Source: Bacteroidota bacterium (GTDB lineage: Bacteria > Bacteroidota > Bacteroidia > Chitinophagales > Chitinophagaceae). From it: a stretch of DNA of 7,695 nucleotides. The stretch spans positions 1 through 7,695 of the forward strand of contig JAEZCV010000169.1 in the NCBI GenBank assembly GCA_023429985.1, in the 5' to 3' direction. A program made the translations under genes and the position numbers. Shown one piece after another: positions 1-6,066 of the stretch (the first letter of the stretch is position 1; each line of letters opens with the position of its first letter). The notes beneath the pieces were generated by a model. The model worked only from the letters and a program-made list of their open reading frames with translations, searched no databases and was not told the DNA's origin.

Positions 1-90
1 GCAGAACCCGAAAAAACACTCTTAAATTATCGGGATCCAATTGATCAACAGCAGCTCAATCTCTTTCCAAAACAAATAAGGGGGGCTTAG
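1..90 (+). CDS. 3' end of an unidentified protein with a C-terminal QLNLF motif (partial)
   Basis: The frame is open from the left edge for 29 codons and stops at TAG (88-90). It is the only frame of the six open across this stretch; all others contain stops within it. The visible tail is hydrophilic, and its residues 18-22 read QLNLF (bases 52-66). That pentapeptide matches the QL(S/D/N)LF type of sliding-clamp-binding motif found near the ends of many DNA replication and repair proteins, such as Y-family polymerases. Seven residues follow the motif before the stop. This suggests, but does not show, a DNA polymerase, repair or helicase-type gene. Twenty-nine codons are few enough that a chance open frame cannot be excluded. 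The gene family cannot be named from this fragment. Confidence 0.5.
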   Translation, partial: AEPEKTLLNYRDPIDQQQLNLFPKQIRGA

Positions 91-173
91 GGTTTAAAAA
101 AATAGCTTCCCTTCAAGCCCACATTGATCTACAGCGGAAAATTTTTGCTTTTTGAATTTTTACCGGACAGCAG

Positions 174-194
174 TGAATGGTGAATGGTGAATGG
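174..194. repeat. Three tandem copies of TGAATGG
   Basis: Three exact copies of the heptamer TGAATGG lie head to tail at 174-180, 181-187 and 188-194. They sit in the non-coding stretch between the partial gene ending at 90 and the hydroxylase gene ending at 302. Short arrays of this kind, reading TTCACCA on the other strand, occur between genes in various Bacteroidota genomes (recalled, not checked here). No function is evident, and nothing open in this stretch looks like a gene. Confidence 0.85.
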
Positions 195-255
195 TTGTTT
201 AAATATTCAAAATCATTAAATGCTTCGCGTAAAATCCGGCATCCCCTCATTTCCC

Positions 256-279
256 AACCTGCATGCCGGCAGGCAGGTT
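256..279. repeat. GC-rich near-palindrome, intergenic
   Basis: A 24-base inverted repeat is centred between 267 and 268. The left arm is AACCTGCATGCC and the right arm GGCAGGCAGGTT, with a single mismatch across 12 base pairs. The tetramer-like unit CCTG/CAGG recurs within each arm. It is much richer in G and C than its surroundings. It lies 22 bases beyond the stop codon of the minus-strand hydroxylase gene, where it could fold into a strong hairpin in that transcript. No T-run follows on either strand, so it is not a classical intrinsic terminator. It resembles the REP-like intergenic palindromes common in Bacteroidota genomes. Confidence 0.75.
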
Positions 280-288
280 TCCCAATTA

Positions 289-303
289 TCAAATTTTCAA
301 ATT
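289..303. repeat. TCAAATT direct repeat next to the hydroxylase stop codon
   Basis: TCAAATT occurs at 289-295 and again at 297-303, one base apart. The second copy overlaps the TAA stop of the minus-strand gene (302-304). Short A/T-rich repeats like this often accompany palindromic intergenic repeats in Bacteroidota, so this may be the outer edge of one composite repeat running from about 174. It could also be chance in A/T-rich DNA. Confidence 0.5.
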
Positions 304-1081
304 ACCCCCTTGTTTTTTCTTCAAACAAATTCTCATACTCCGGGCTTTCGGTTTTTTTCCATTTATCCCAGAAAGTAAAATACAATCCGTAGTTGTAACG
401 GAATTGTTTATGATGGAGCGAATGATGCGTAGCACCAATCATCCATCTACCAAAAAAATTACGATGAAATCCTTTGGGATAAATTTCTATGTCGAGGTGA
501 TTGATTACACTGCTGAAGGTCATGATGGTAAGTTGAACCAATATCACGTACAAATGCATGGGGAGAAACAATATCAGCAAAGGCAGAAAGACAGCCTGGA
601 AAACACCTTCCATAGGATGAAATGAAAATGCTGTCCAGGGTGAGGTAATATTACTGTCGTGATGCACTTTATGCACCCTGCGAAAGACTTTGGGATGATG
701 CATCCAGCGGTGCAGCCAGTAATAATAAGTTTCGTGCAGCAACATCGCCACAATTAAACTTACAGGCAACCACCATACAGGATATTCATTAACATCAATA
801 TAAACTTGCGTAAATCCTTTCTGCCAGAGCAGAACTGTGAGTGCACCGGAAAAAGCAAAGATCAGTGCTGTAATGGTACTCCACTTTACTTCTTTCCTGA
901 ATTGTCCTGGCTTATAATTCCTGCTGTTGATCTTTCTCTGTTTCCATTTATGGGGAAACCATAAATAAAATATGCCATGGAACAATCCTGCGATCAGCAA
1001 ATATCTTCCTATCACCACTGCAAATACAAGTGCGGTTCCCAAAATAAAATTCAGTGGATCGGAAAAATCAGGCAGTTTCAT
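302..1081 (-). CDS. Sterol desaturase / fatty acid hydroxylase family membrane protein
   Basis: This 259-residue integral membrane protein belongs to the fatty acid hydroxylase superfamily, di-iron enzymes that hydroxylate or desaturate lipid chains, sterols or carotenoids using oxygen. The histidine clusters that bind the two irons are all present: H116 and H124, HRWMHH (124-129), HKVHH (137-141), FHP (H155), H195 and H206, and HHSLHH (219-224). Hydrophobic membrane segments lie near residues 11-42, 68-86, 103-122 and 160-192, and the histidine clusters face one side. Length is typical for the bacterial family. The ATG at 1081 has no Shine-Dalgarno sequence, as is usual in this phylum. The gene starts 33 bases after the upstream lytic transglycosylase stops, so the two are probably co-transcribed. 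The substrate cannot be told from sequence; hydroxylation of a membrane or lipopolysaccharide fatty acid is a reasonable guess. The stop codon overlaps a short intergenic repeat. Confidence 0.9.
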   Translation of the reverse strand: MKLPDFSDPLNFILGTALVFAVVIGRYLLIAGLFHGIFYLWFPHKWKQRKINSRNYKPGQFRKEVKWSTITALIFAFSGALTVLLWQKGFTQVYIDVNEYPVWWLPVSLIVAMLLHETYYYWLHRWMHHPKVFRRVHKVHHDSNITSPWTAFSFHPMEGVFQAVFLPLLILFLPMHLYVILVQLTIMTFSSVINHLDIEIYPKGFHRNFFGRWMIGATHHSLHHKQFRYNYGLYFTFWDKWKKTESPEYENLFEEKTRG

Positions 1082-1114
1082 TTTCCGAAGCTAATACATT
1101 ACATCCCGACACAA

Positions 1115-2035
1115 TTATTTAGCAGGCAATTTAATTGTGTATGGCTTTGATGCACTTGCATGCAGCGCTCTTCCTTTAATCCAGGGATTCATTAGCCTGA
1201 GTATTTTATAACTGGTACCATGCTGCCTGGCAAACTGCGCAAGATTAGAAATATTGCTGGTTACCTGCACTGTGCGATATTTGGAAGGCTGGTATTTTTC
1301 ATCATCTTCAACCAGATAACCAAGACTTTCATGATTTTCCAGGAGGTATTTAAAAGTAAGTATCCGGAAAATATATTTATTGGTTTCTTCGGGCAGCATC
1401 AGGTCGTAATAATTTTTTGTGCCCTGGAAACTGGCCTGGCTGTTATATCCACCCATGCCACAATTAAATGAAGCTGCCGCAGCAGTCCAGGAACCAAACT
1501 TATTATAAGCCTGCTTCAGGTATTTTGCCGCCGCGTCGGTAGACCTTTCCAGGTCCTTCCGGAAATCAACCTGGGAATTAACAGTTAACCCATAACCCGG
1601 AGCCGTTTTAGGCATGAACTGCCAGTAGCCCACAGCACCTGCACTGGACACGGCCCAGCTTTCCATCATACTTTCGGCAATACACAAATATTTAAAATCA
1701 TCCGGAACACCTTGTGCTTTTAAGCGGGCGGAGATCACAGGAAAGTGCTTATTAGCCGATTTGATGAGATAGAGTATAGTGCCCTGGCTATAGTAATTCC
1801 TTAACAGTTCGCGGTCAAACTTTTCCTGAATATCCCAACGATCCATAGGTACCTGTTCGCCGGCAAAGCTTATTGCCTGGGGGAGCGCCGGAGCACTCCA
1901 CGAGTTCTTTGCCAAATTCTCCCGCTTTCCTTCTTCCTTAGAATTGCTTTCATTTTTAAATGAAAACTGTGCAAAAAGAAAAAGGGTGAATAAGGCACCT
2001 GCTACAAAACTGGCTGCTCCCTGGAATTTTTTCAT
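1115..2035 (-). CDS. Exported lytic transglycosylase (SLT domain, MltD-like) with C-terminal LysM-like region
   Basis: This enzyme cleaves the glycan strands of peptidoglycan, leaving 1,6-anhydro-muramic ends. The 306-residue product begins with a short basic start and a hydrophobic stretch (about 8-22) that is a signal peptide or anchor. Cleavage after A22, before Gln, is plausible; no lipobox cysteine is seen. The SLT domain spans roughly 85-240. It has the ES signature with catalytic Glu E121, then SSAGAVGYWQFMP (130-142) and the AAAASFNCGMGGYN stretch (195-207). Residues about 260-304 resemble a degenerate LysM sugar-binding module of the kind seen in Bacteroidota MltD-like proteins. I chose the ATG at 2035. 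An in-frame ATG at 2077 would add 14 residues ahead of a well-formed MKKF signal-peptide start and is less likely. The hydroxylase gene follows 33 bases downstream. It could be called MltD, but the small size makes a gene symbol uncertain. Confidence 0.92.
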   Translation of the reverse strand: MKKFQGAASFVAGALFTLFLFAQFSFKNESNSKEEGKRENLAKNSWSAPALPQAISFAGEQVPMDRWDIQEKFDRELLRNYYSQGTILYLIKSANKHFPVISARLKAQGVPDDFKYLCIAESMMESWAVSSAGAVGYWQFMPKTAPGYGLTVNSQVDFRKDLERSTDAAAKYLKQAYNKFGSWTAAAASFNCGMGGYNSQASFQGTKNYYDLMLPEETNKYIFRILTFKYLLENHESLGYLVEDDEKYQPSKYRTVQVTSNISNLAQFARQHGTSYKILRLMNPWIKGRALHASASKPYTIKLPAK

Positions 2036-2242
2036 GGTTAGGGTGTTTATCTGTGAAAGGATATACCAAACGCACAAAAAAGGTGCCTTATGTAAAATTC
2101 CCCGATTTAAAAATTCTTCAGAATCACTTCTTACTATTTATTGAAAGAATGTTAATCCAGCCCTGCTTTAACTATTCCTTGGATAAAAGGTGATTTCATG
2201 GCATAATATTCGAAACAGGGTTGATTTATAAAACCATTCTAT

Positions 2243-2725
2243 ATGAAAAAAATTCTTACCCTCATCTTTGCCATTGCAGCTTTTGGCACCCTGCAGGCAC
2301 AAATATCAAGAGAAGAAGCCAGAAGAGTGATTCTGGGTGGAAGTAACGATAAGTCAAATACCGGCACAGGCGAAAGAACAAGAAATGAAAGGCCACGTGA
2401 CGTAATTTATGATGGCAATACATCAGGAAACAGCAGGCAGGCAGAAATAAACAGGATCAACCGGGAATACGAAATTAAGATCAACAGCATTCGAAATAAT
2501 TCCACTCTCACACAAAAGGAAAAGCAAAGAATGATAGCACAACTGCAAAAGGACAGGGCTGCTAAAATTCGACAAATAAATAGCCGCAATAACAGTGATT
2601 TCGATAAAAACAAGAATAAGAAAAAACATAAAGCCAAAGCCAAAAACGGCAAAAAGCTAGGCTGGGAAAAAGGTGTTGGCAACCCGCACAGGAATGGCGG
2701 CAAAGCAAAGAAAAACAAAAACTGA
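2243..2725 (+). CDS. Small exported, strongly basic protein of unknown function
   Basis: I do not recognise a named family. The 160-residue product starts MKKI with a clean signal peptide, probably cut after A19 (LQA before Q20). Residues 21-64 are polar and low in complexity. Residues 66-116 look like two charged helices separated by a short turn (NNSTLTQKEK), with repeating Ile-Asn-Arg and Lys-Ile-Arg patterns, consistent with a helical hairpin or coiled coil. The tail (121-160) has 15 lysines in 40 residues and only two acidic residues, with an embedded motif GWEKGVGNPHRNGG (140-153). Similar helical, basic exported proteins occur in Chitinophagaceae (recalled, not checked). The charge suggests binding to an anionic polymer such as lipopolysaccharide, teichoic-like polymer or DNA, but that is inference. 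It is divergent from the lytic transglycosylase and converges on accC, with a terminator after its stop. The reading frame is supported by the signal peptide. Confidence 0.8.
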   Translation: MKKILTLIFAIAAFGTLQAQISREEARRVILGGSNDKSNTGTGERTRNERPRDVIYDGNTSGNSRQAEINRINREYEIKINSIRNNSTLTQKEKQRMIAQLQKDRAAKIRQINSRNNSDFDKNKNKKKHKAKAKNGKKLGWEKGVGNPHRNGGKAKKNKN

Positions 2726-2756
2726 TTCAATATCCATTTATAATCCTATGTCCATT

Positions 2757-2788
2757 AAAAAACCTGACTTTCAAGCCAGGTTTTTTTT
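2757..2788. terminator. Bidirectional intrinsic terminator between convergent genes
   Basis: The arms are AAAAAACCTG (2757-2766) and CAGGTTTTTT (2777-2786), enclosing ACTTTCAAGC. The inner bases CTT and AAG can also pair, next to one A-C mismatch. On the plus strand eight Ts (2781-2788) follow the GC part of the stem, ending the transcript of the basic exported protein. On the minus strand the six As at 2757-2762 read as a T-run, ending the accC transcript. The accC stop codon (2791-2793) lies only two bases beyond the plus-strand T-run. Confidence 0.85.
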
Positions 2789-2790
2789 AT

Positions 2791-4128
2791 TTATTGAAGT
2801 TTGAAACTTTCGAGGAACTTGGTATTGAAATCACCTTCCCGGAATTTATCATTCTGCATTAACTGAAGGTGGAAGGGAATAGTTGTTTTAATTCCTTCAA
2901 TAACGTACTCGCTTAATGCACGATACATGGTATCAATAGCTTCCTGCCTGGTTTGTGCAACCGTAATGAGCTTACCAATCATACTATCGTAATAAGGAGG
3001 AATAACATAACCGGCATATACATGACTGTCAACCCTTACGCCATGACCGCCCGGCTGGTGCAATACCGTGATCTTACCCGGTGATGGCCTGAAATCGTTA
3101 TAGGGATCCTCGGCATTTATGCGACATTCAATTGCATGCAGCTGTGGTTCGTAATCCTTTCCGGAGATTCTTTCTCCCATTGCGATCTTGATCTGTTCTT
3201 TTATCAGGTCGTAATTGATCACTTCTTCGGTAACGCAATGTTCAACCTGGATGCGGGTGTTCATTTCCATGAAATAAAAATTCCGGTGTTTATCTACCAG
3301 GAATTCTATAGTGCCCACACTTTCATAATTAATGGCGGCAGCAGCTTTCTTAGCAGCTTCTCCCATTTTAAAACGAAGTTCAGGCGTCATGAAAGGTGAA
3401 GGAGATTCTTCTACCAGTTTTTGATGGCGGCGCTGAATGGAGCAGTCTCTTTCGCTGAGGTGACAAACCGTACCATAACGGTCGCCGGCGATTTGAATTT
3501 CGATATGCCTGGGCTCCTCCACAAATTTTTCCATGTAAATGCCATCGTTTTTAAACGATGCACCTGCTTCAGCCTTCGCGGTATTATAAGCTCTTTCTAG
3601 TTCTGAATCTTCCCATACAATACGCATACCTTTTCCACCACCACCTGCAGTTGCTTTCAGAATAACAGGGTAACCCATTTCTCTGGCAAGTCCGCGTGCT
3701 TCATCCAGGCTGCTTAACAAACCTTCACTTCCGGGAATTACTGGAACACCTGCTTTGATCATGGTTTCTTTAGCGGAGATCTTATCACCCATACGGTTGA
3801 TCATATCGGGTGTTGGACCAATGAATTTAATTCCATGATCGGCGCAGATCTGAGAAAATTTTGCGTTTTCGGCCAGGAACCCATAACCGGGATGAATGGC
3901 ATCTGCATTGGTGATTTCGCAGGCAGCCATGAGGTGGGGAATATTCAGATAAGAATCGCTGCTTTGGGGCTTTCCAATACAAACAGCTTCGTCGGCAAAT
4001 TTTACATGTAAGCTGTCGCGATCGGCAGTTGAATATACAGCCACCGTTTTTATACCCATTTCTCTGCAGGTACGTATTACACGCAAAGCAATCTCTCCAC
4101 GGTTGGCGATTAATATTTTTTTAAACAC
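2791..4128 (-). CDS. accC: Acetyl-CoA carboxylase, biotin carboxylase subunit
   Basis: AccC carboxylates the biotin on AccB using ATP and bicarbonate, the first half-reaction of acetyl-CoA carboxylase in fatty acid synthesis. The 445-residue product matches the usual length of about 450. The N-terminal carboxylase domain opens with FKKILIANRGEIA. The ATP-grasp domain has the glycine-rich loop KATAGGGGKGMRIV (158-171), HIEIQIAGD (208-216), RRHQK with K237, and the MEMNTRIQVEH active-site strand (287-297) containing E288, N290 and R292. The C-terminal domain begins near 330 (HAIECRINAEDP). The start codon is GTG (4126-4128), not ATG. An in-frame stop lies just upstream at 4153-4155 and no in-frame ATG precedes the conserved N terminus, so GTG is well supported. 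The gene follows accB by 39 bases, indicating one transcript. All key catalytic residues are intact. Confidence 0.98.
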   Translation of the reverse strand: MFKKILIANRGEIALRVIRTCREMGIKTVAVYSTADRDSLHVKFADEAVCIGKPQSSDSYLNIPHLMAACEITNADAIHPGYGFLAENAKFSQICADHGIKFIGPTPDMINRMGDKISAKETMIKAGVPVIPGSEGLLSSLDEARGLAREMGYPVILKATAGGGGKGMRIVWEDSELERAYNTAKAEAGASFKNDGIYMEKFVEEPRHIEIQIAGDRYGTVCHLSERDCSIQRRHQKLVEESPSPFMTPELRFKMGEAAKKAAAAINYESVGTIEFLVDKHRNFYFMEMNTRIQVEHCVTEEVINYDLIKEQIKIAMGERISGKDYEPQLHAIECRINAEDPYNDFRPSPGKITVLHQPGGHGVRVDSHVYAGYVIPPYYDSMIGKLITVAQTRQEAIDTMYRALSEYVIEGIKTTIPFHLQLMQNDKFREGDFNTKFLESFKLQ

Positions 4129-4167
4129 AATGAATGATTTTGAAATATATAATTACCCGCCCATAGA

Positions 4168-4644
4168 TTATGCAGGTTCCACCAGGAATAAAGGCTGATC
4201 GTATTCAACAGGTGAAGCATCTTCAACAAGAATCTTCACGATCTTTCCTTTTACTTCACTTTCTATTTCATTAAACAATTTCATGGCTTCAATTATACAA
4301 ACCACTTTACCCGGAGCAACATCATCGCCAACTTCTATAAAATTGGGTTTATCGGGAGATGGCCGGCGGTAAAAAGTTCCGATCATGGGACTTTTAATGG
4401 TAACCGTATTAGAAGCCGGAGCTGCATCAGTTGAACCACCTGCAGCGGGCTGAGAAGGAGGCATTTGCTGTAACTGCTGGGGTGCTGTGGTATAATGAAC
4501 AGGAGAAGGAGCTGCAACCATATGCGTTACCGGAGCTTCCTTCTGCTTAATAGTGATCCTGAATTCCTTTTGCTCTATAGAAACTTCACCAATATTCGAA
4601 TCGTTGACAAGGTTTATCAACTCCTGAATCTGCCTGAAATCCAT
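4168..4644 (-). CDS. accB: Acetyl-CoA carboxylase, biotin carboxyl carrier protein
   Basis: AccB carries the biotin that shuttles carboxyl groups between AccC and the AccA/AccD carboxyltransferase. From the ATG at 4644 the product has 158 residues, close to the E. coli length. The N-terminal part (1-35) is a small fold that docks with AccC. Residues about 37-78 are a flexible Ala/Pro/Gln-rich linker. The biotinyl domain (79-158) contains the protruding thumb region (FYRRPSPDKPNFIEVGD) and the biotinylation motif EAMKLFNEI, with biotin on K122. An in-frame TTG three codons upstream is possible but less likely, because ATG is followed at once by the conserved MDFRQIQELI start. accC follows 39 bases downstream. 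The efp gene lies upstream on the same strand, but its terminator separates the two transcripts. Confidence 0.97.
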   Translation of the reverse strand: MDFRQIQELINLVNDSNIGEVSIEQKEFRITIKQKEAPVTHMVAAPSPVHYTTAPQQLQQMPPSQPAAGGSTDAAPASNTVTIKSPMIGTFYRRPSPDKPNFIEVGDDVAPGKVVCIIEAMKLFNEIESEVKGKIVKILVEDASPVEYDQPLFLVEPA

Positions 4645-4680
4645 TTGTTTCAATTTATAAGGTTTTGGTTAATACGGCGG

Positions 4681-4688
4681 CTAAGATA
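4681..4688 (-). promoter_or_regulatory. Possible -7 promoter element for accBC
   Basis: On the minus strand the bases read TATCTTAG, one mismatch from the Bacteroidota -7 consensus TAnnTTTG. The element lies 36 bases upstream of the accB ATG and after the efp terminator, where an accBC promoter is expected. No clear TTG is seen at -33, so this is a weak prediction. Confidence 0.35.
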
Positions 4689-4736
4689 GCAATTAAATAA
4701 CATCATAAATAAATGACTAAAAAGCCTTTCTACAAT

Positions 4737-4756
4737 AAAAAAGGCGCTCCTGCGCC
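4737..4756 (-). terminator. Intrinsic terminator of efp
   Basis: On the minus strand a perfect five-base-pair stem GGCGC/GCGCC with loop AGGA (4756-4743) is followed by six Ts (4742-4737). The stem begins two bases after the efp stop codon. An alternative pairing of GCCTTT (4724-4729) with AAAGGC (4740-4745) overlaps it but is weaker. The hairpin suggests that most efp transcripts end before accB. Confidence 0.88.
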
Positions 4757-4757
4757 A

Positions 4758-5324
4758 TTATTCCTTTACACGTTCAACATATTCACCTGTCTTGGTATTT
4801 ACCCTAATCAGTTCTCCTTCATTTACAAACAAAGGAACCATAACAGTAGCACCTGTTTCAACTGTTGCCGGTTTTAAAGTTCTTGTAGCCGTATCACCTT
4901 TTAATCCAGGCTCGCTGTAGGTAACTTTTACCACTACCTTTTCTGCAACCTCTACGTTCATTGGCATTTCGGTTTCGGTATTGAATAGTACAGATACCAT
5001 ATCGCCATCTCTTAAGAACTGGGGGGCATCTACCATGGTTTCTGCCACAGCCACCTGCTCAAAAGATTCATTATCCATAAAATTATACCCGGTATCGTCC
5101 TTATACAGGAACTGGTATTCTTTTCTTTCCACACGAACAGGATAAATTGTGTCGCCACTATTCCATGTCTTTTCTATTGAGCGATTATTATCCACCCCGG
5201 TAAGTTTTGCCCATACTTTGGCTGCAGCTCTTGCCGTTTTATTTTCGCCGAATTCAACCACTTTATATAAACTGCCGTCAAGTTTAATGATCAGACCGCG
5301 ACTGATATCTGATGTAGATGCCAT
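4758..5324 (-). CDS. efp: Translation elongation factor P
   Basis: EF-P binds stalled ribosomes between the P and E sites and speeds peptide bonds at polyproline stretches. The 188-residue product has the expected three beta-barrel domains: KOW-like domain I (about 1-64), OB domain II (about 65-128) and the C-terminal OB domain (about 129-188). The last carries the family signature EPGLKGDTATRTLKPATVE followed by TGATVMVPLFV. The tip loop in domain I is unusual. Where most EF-Ps have PGKG around the modified lysine, this one reads EFGENKTARAAAKV (24-37), two residues shorter than in E. coli; K29 is the likely counterpart of the modified lysine. I recall similar loops in Chitinophagaceae EF-Ps, so this is probably lineage-typical. 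The ATG at 5324 lies 28 bases after a strong -7 element. The efp-accB-accC order is a widely conserved neighbourhood. Confidence 0.97.
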   Translation of the reverse strand: MASTSDISRGLIIKLDGSLYKVVEFGENKTARAAAKVWAKLTGVDNNRSIEKTWNSGDTIYPVRVERKEYQFLYKDDTGYNFMDNESFEQVAVAETMVDAPQFLRDGDMVSVLFNTETEMPMNVEVAEKVVVKVTYSEPGLKGDTATRTLKPATVETGATVMVPLFVNEGELIRVNTKTGEYVERVKE

Positions 5325-5352
5325 AAAATTTTAGATTTAATACTGGTGGGCG

Positions 5353-5360
5353 CAAATGTA
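5353..5360 (-). promoter_or_regulatory. -7 element of the efp promoter (TACATTTG)
   Basis: On the minus strand the bases read TACATTTG, a perfect match to the Bacteroidota primary-sigma -7 consensus TAnnTTTG. A T-rich stretch (TTTTTC, 5387-5382) lies about where the -33 element is expected, but lacks the TTG consensus. Transcription would start near 5345-5348, giving an efp leader of roughly 20-25 bases. Confidence 0.7.
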
Positions 5361-5378
5361 AGGAAATAGGGCTAAAAG

Positions 5379-5419
5379 CCTGAAAAACGAGAATTGCTGA
5401 GGAAAATTTCCTGAAAACG
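5379..5419. repeat. Imperfect direct repeat CCTGAAAA(A)CG in the efp/thioredoxin-like intergenic region
   Basis: CCTGAAAAACG (5379-5389) and CCTGAAAACG (5410-5419) differ only by one A. They start 31 bases apart, about three helical turns. Between them is AGGAAA-A-TTTCCT (5400-5412), a perfect six-base inverted repeat around one base, overlapping the second copy. All lie between the divergent efp and thioredoxin-like genes and just upstream of the efp -7 element, so they could be binding sites for a regulator. Chance in an A-rich region is also possible. Confidence 0.4.
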
Positions 5420-5475
5420 CAGCTACCGGTTTTTCTAAAGTGACTTCATAAGTTTTCCGGATTTTCTATAAATCC

Positions 5476-5483
5476 TATCTTTC
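5476..5483 (+). promoter_or_regulatory. Possible -7 element for the thioredoxin-like / barrel operon
   Basis: The bases read TATCTTTC, one mismatch from TAnnTTTG (final G replaced by C). It lies 43 bases upstream of the ATG at 5527, leaving room for a leader of about 35 bases. TTTTCC at 5453-5458 lies near the -33 position but is not a clear TTG. Confidence 0.4.
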
Positions 5484-5526
5484 GGTTTGTTTACACTTGC
5501 CGATCACAATAATCTGGTTTTTAAAT

Positions 5527-6021
5527 ATGAAAAGCACTCTTGTTATTATTTTTCTTTTTTTGGCCCATGTTTCCTTAGCCCAGGTTGACAGCACTACGCC
5601 ACCCTATTTAAAATTCCCCGGGCATCCGCCTTTACAAATTATGCTTGGCGATTCTTCAAAATATACAAAAGATGATCTGCCCAGGAAAAAGCCTGTTATG
5701 ATCATGCTATTTCACCCTGACTGTAACCATTGCCAGCAAAGTGCCGGGGAAATGGTATTAGAAAAAGACAAACTGAAAGGGATTCATATTGTAATGGTTA
5801 CCACCCAGGGTATTGATGAAATGAATGATTTTGTAGAGAAATATCGTTTAAAAGAAATTCCCGGGCTGGTTGTTGGCAAGGATATCTACTATCTTCTTGC
5901 AAGTTTTTACAGCGCCAGGTCATTGCCTTATCATGCCTTATACGATAAAAAAGGCAGGCTTATCACAGCTATGGAAGGGGCTTATCCTTTACATACGCTT
6001 CTGGATTTTTTTAAAAAATAG
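5527..6021 (+). CDS. Exported thioredoxin-fold protein with CNHC motif
   Basis: This is a 164-residue periplasmic protein of the thioredoxin-like superfamily. The signal peptide (1-18, ending SLA before Q19) is clear. After a short linker the fold begins with KKPVMIMLFHPDCNHCQQ, holding the redox pair C66/C69. A strand and helix follow (IHIVMVTT, 86-93), and the cis-proline position is probably P134 in SLPYHALYD. The protein ends in a typical final helix (LHTLLDFFKK). It lacks the extra domains of TlpA proteins and is close to a minimal thioredoxin. The partner is unknown: it might reduce or oxidise cysteines of secreted proteins. I chose ATG at 5527 because the hydrophobic signal peptide starts there; the frame extends upstream to a TTG at 5497 that would spoil it. 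The barrel gene follows after 45 bases, likely in one operon. Confidence 0.88.
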   Translation: MKSTLVIIFLFLAHVSLAQVDSTTPPYLKFPGHPPLQIMLGDSSKYTKDDLPRKKPVMIMLFHPDCNHCQQSAGEMVLEKDKLKGIHIVMVTTQGIDEMNDFVEKYRLKEIPGLVVGKDIYYLLASFYSARSLPYHALYDKKGRLITAMEGAYPLHTLLDFFKK

Positions 6022-6066
6022 TGTGGCAGGATTTTTAGGCTCCAACAATGTGATAAAGTCAAAAAT

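Noticed and set aside
83..120. GGGCTT (83-88) pairing with AAGCCC (115-120) as a terminator of the left-edge gene
   Set aside because: The stem is six base pairs with a 26-base loop and no T-run after it.
177..625. Plus-strand open frames at 177-392 and 263-625
   Set aside because: They run through the intergenic repeats and antisense to the hydroxylase gene, whose histidine motifs establish the minus strand as coding. Their products show no recognisable features.
2036..2077. Upstream ATG start for the lytic transglycosylase
   Set aside because: It would place 14 residues before a well-formed MKKF signal peptide. A weak -7-like element (TGCGTTTG, minus strand 2074-2067) would also put the transcript start downstream of that ATG.
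2179..2207. TTGGAT and CATAAT with 17-base spacing upstream of the basic exported protein
   Set aside because: This resembles an E. coli sigma-70 promoter, but the genome appears to use the Bacteroidota -33/-7 type, and no TAnnTTTG is present here.
2407..2730. Minus-strand open frames at 2407-2730 and 2423-2629
   Set aside because: They are antisense to the basic exported protein. Their Phe/Leu-rich products are what the complement of Lys-rich codons gives. The plus-strand frame has a clean signal peptide and a terminator after it.
4724..4745. GCCTTT/AAAGGC alternative stem as an attenuator before accB
   Set aside because: It is only six weak base pairs and overlaps the much stronger efp terminator; no leader peptide or switching partner is visible.
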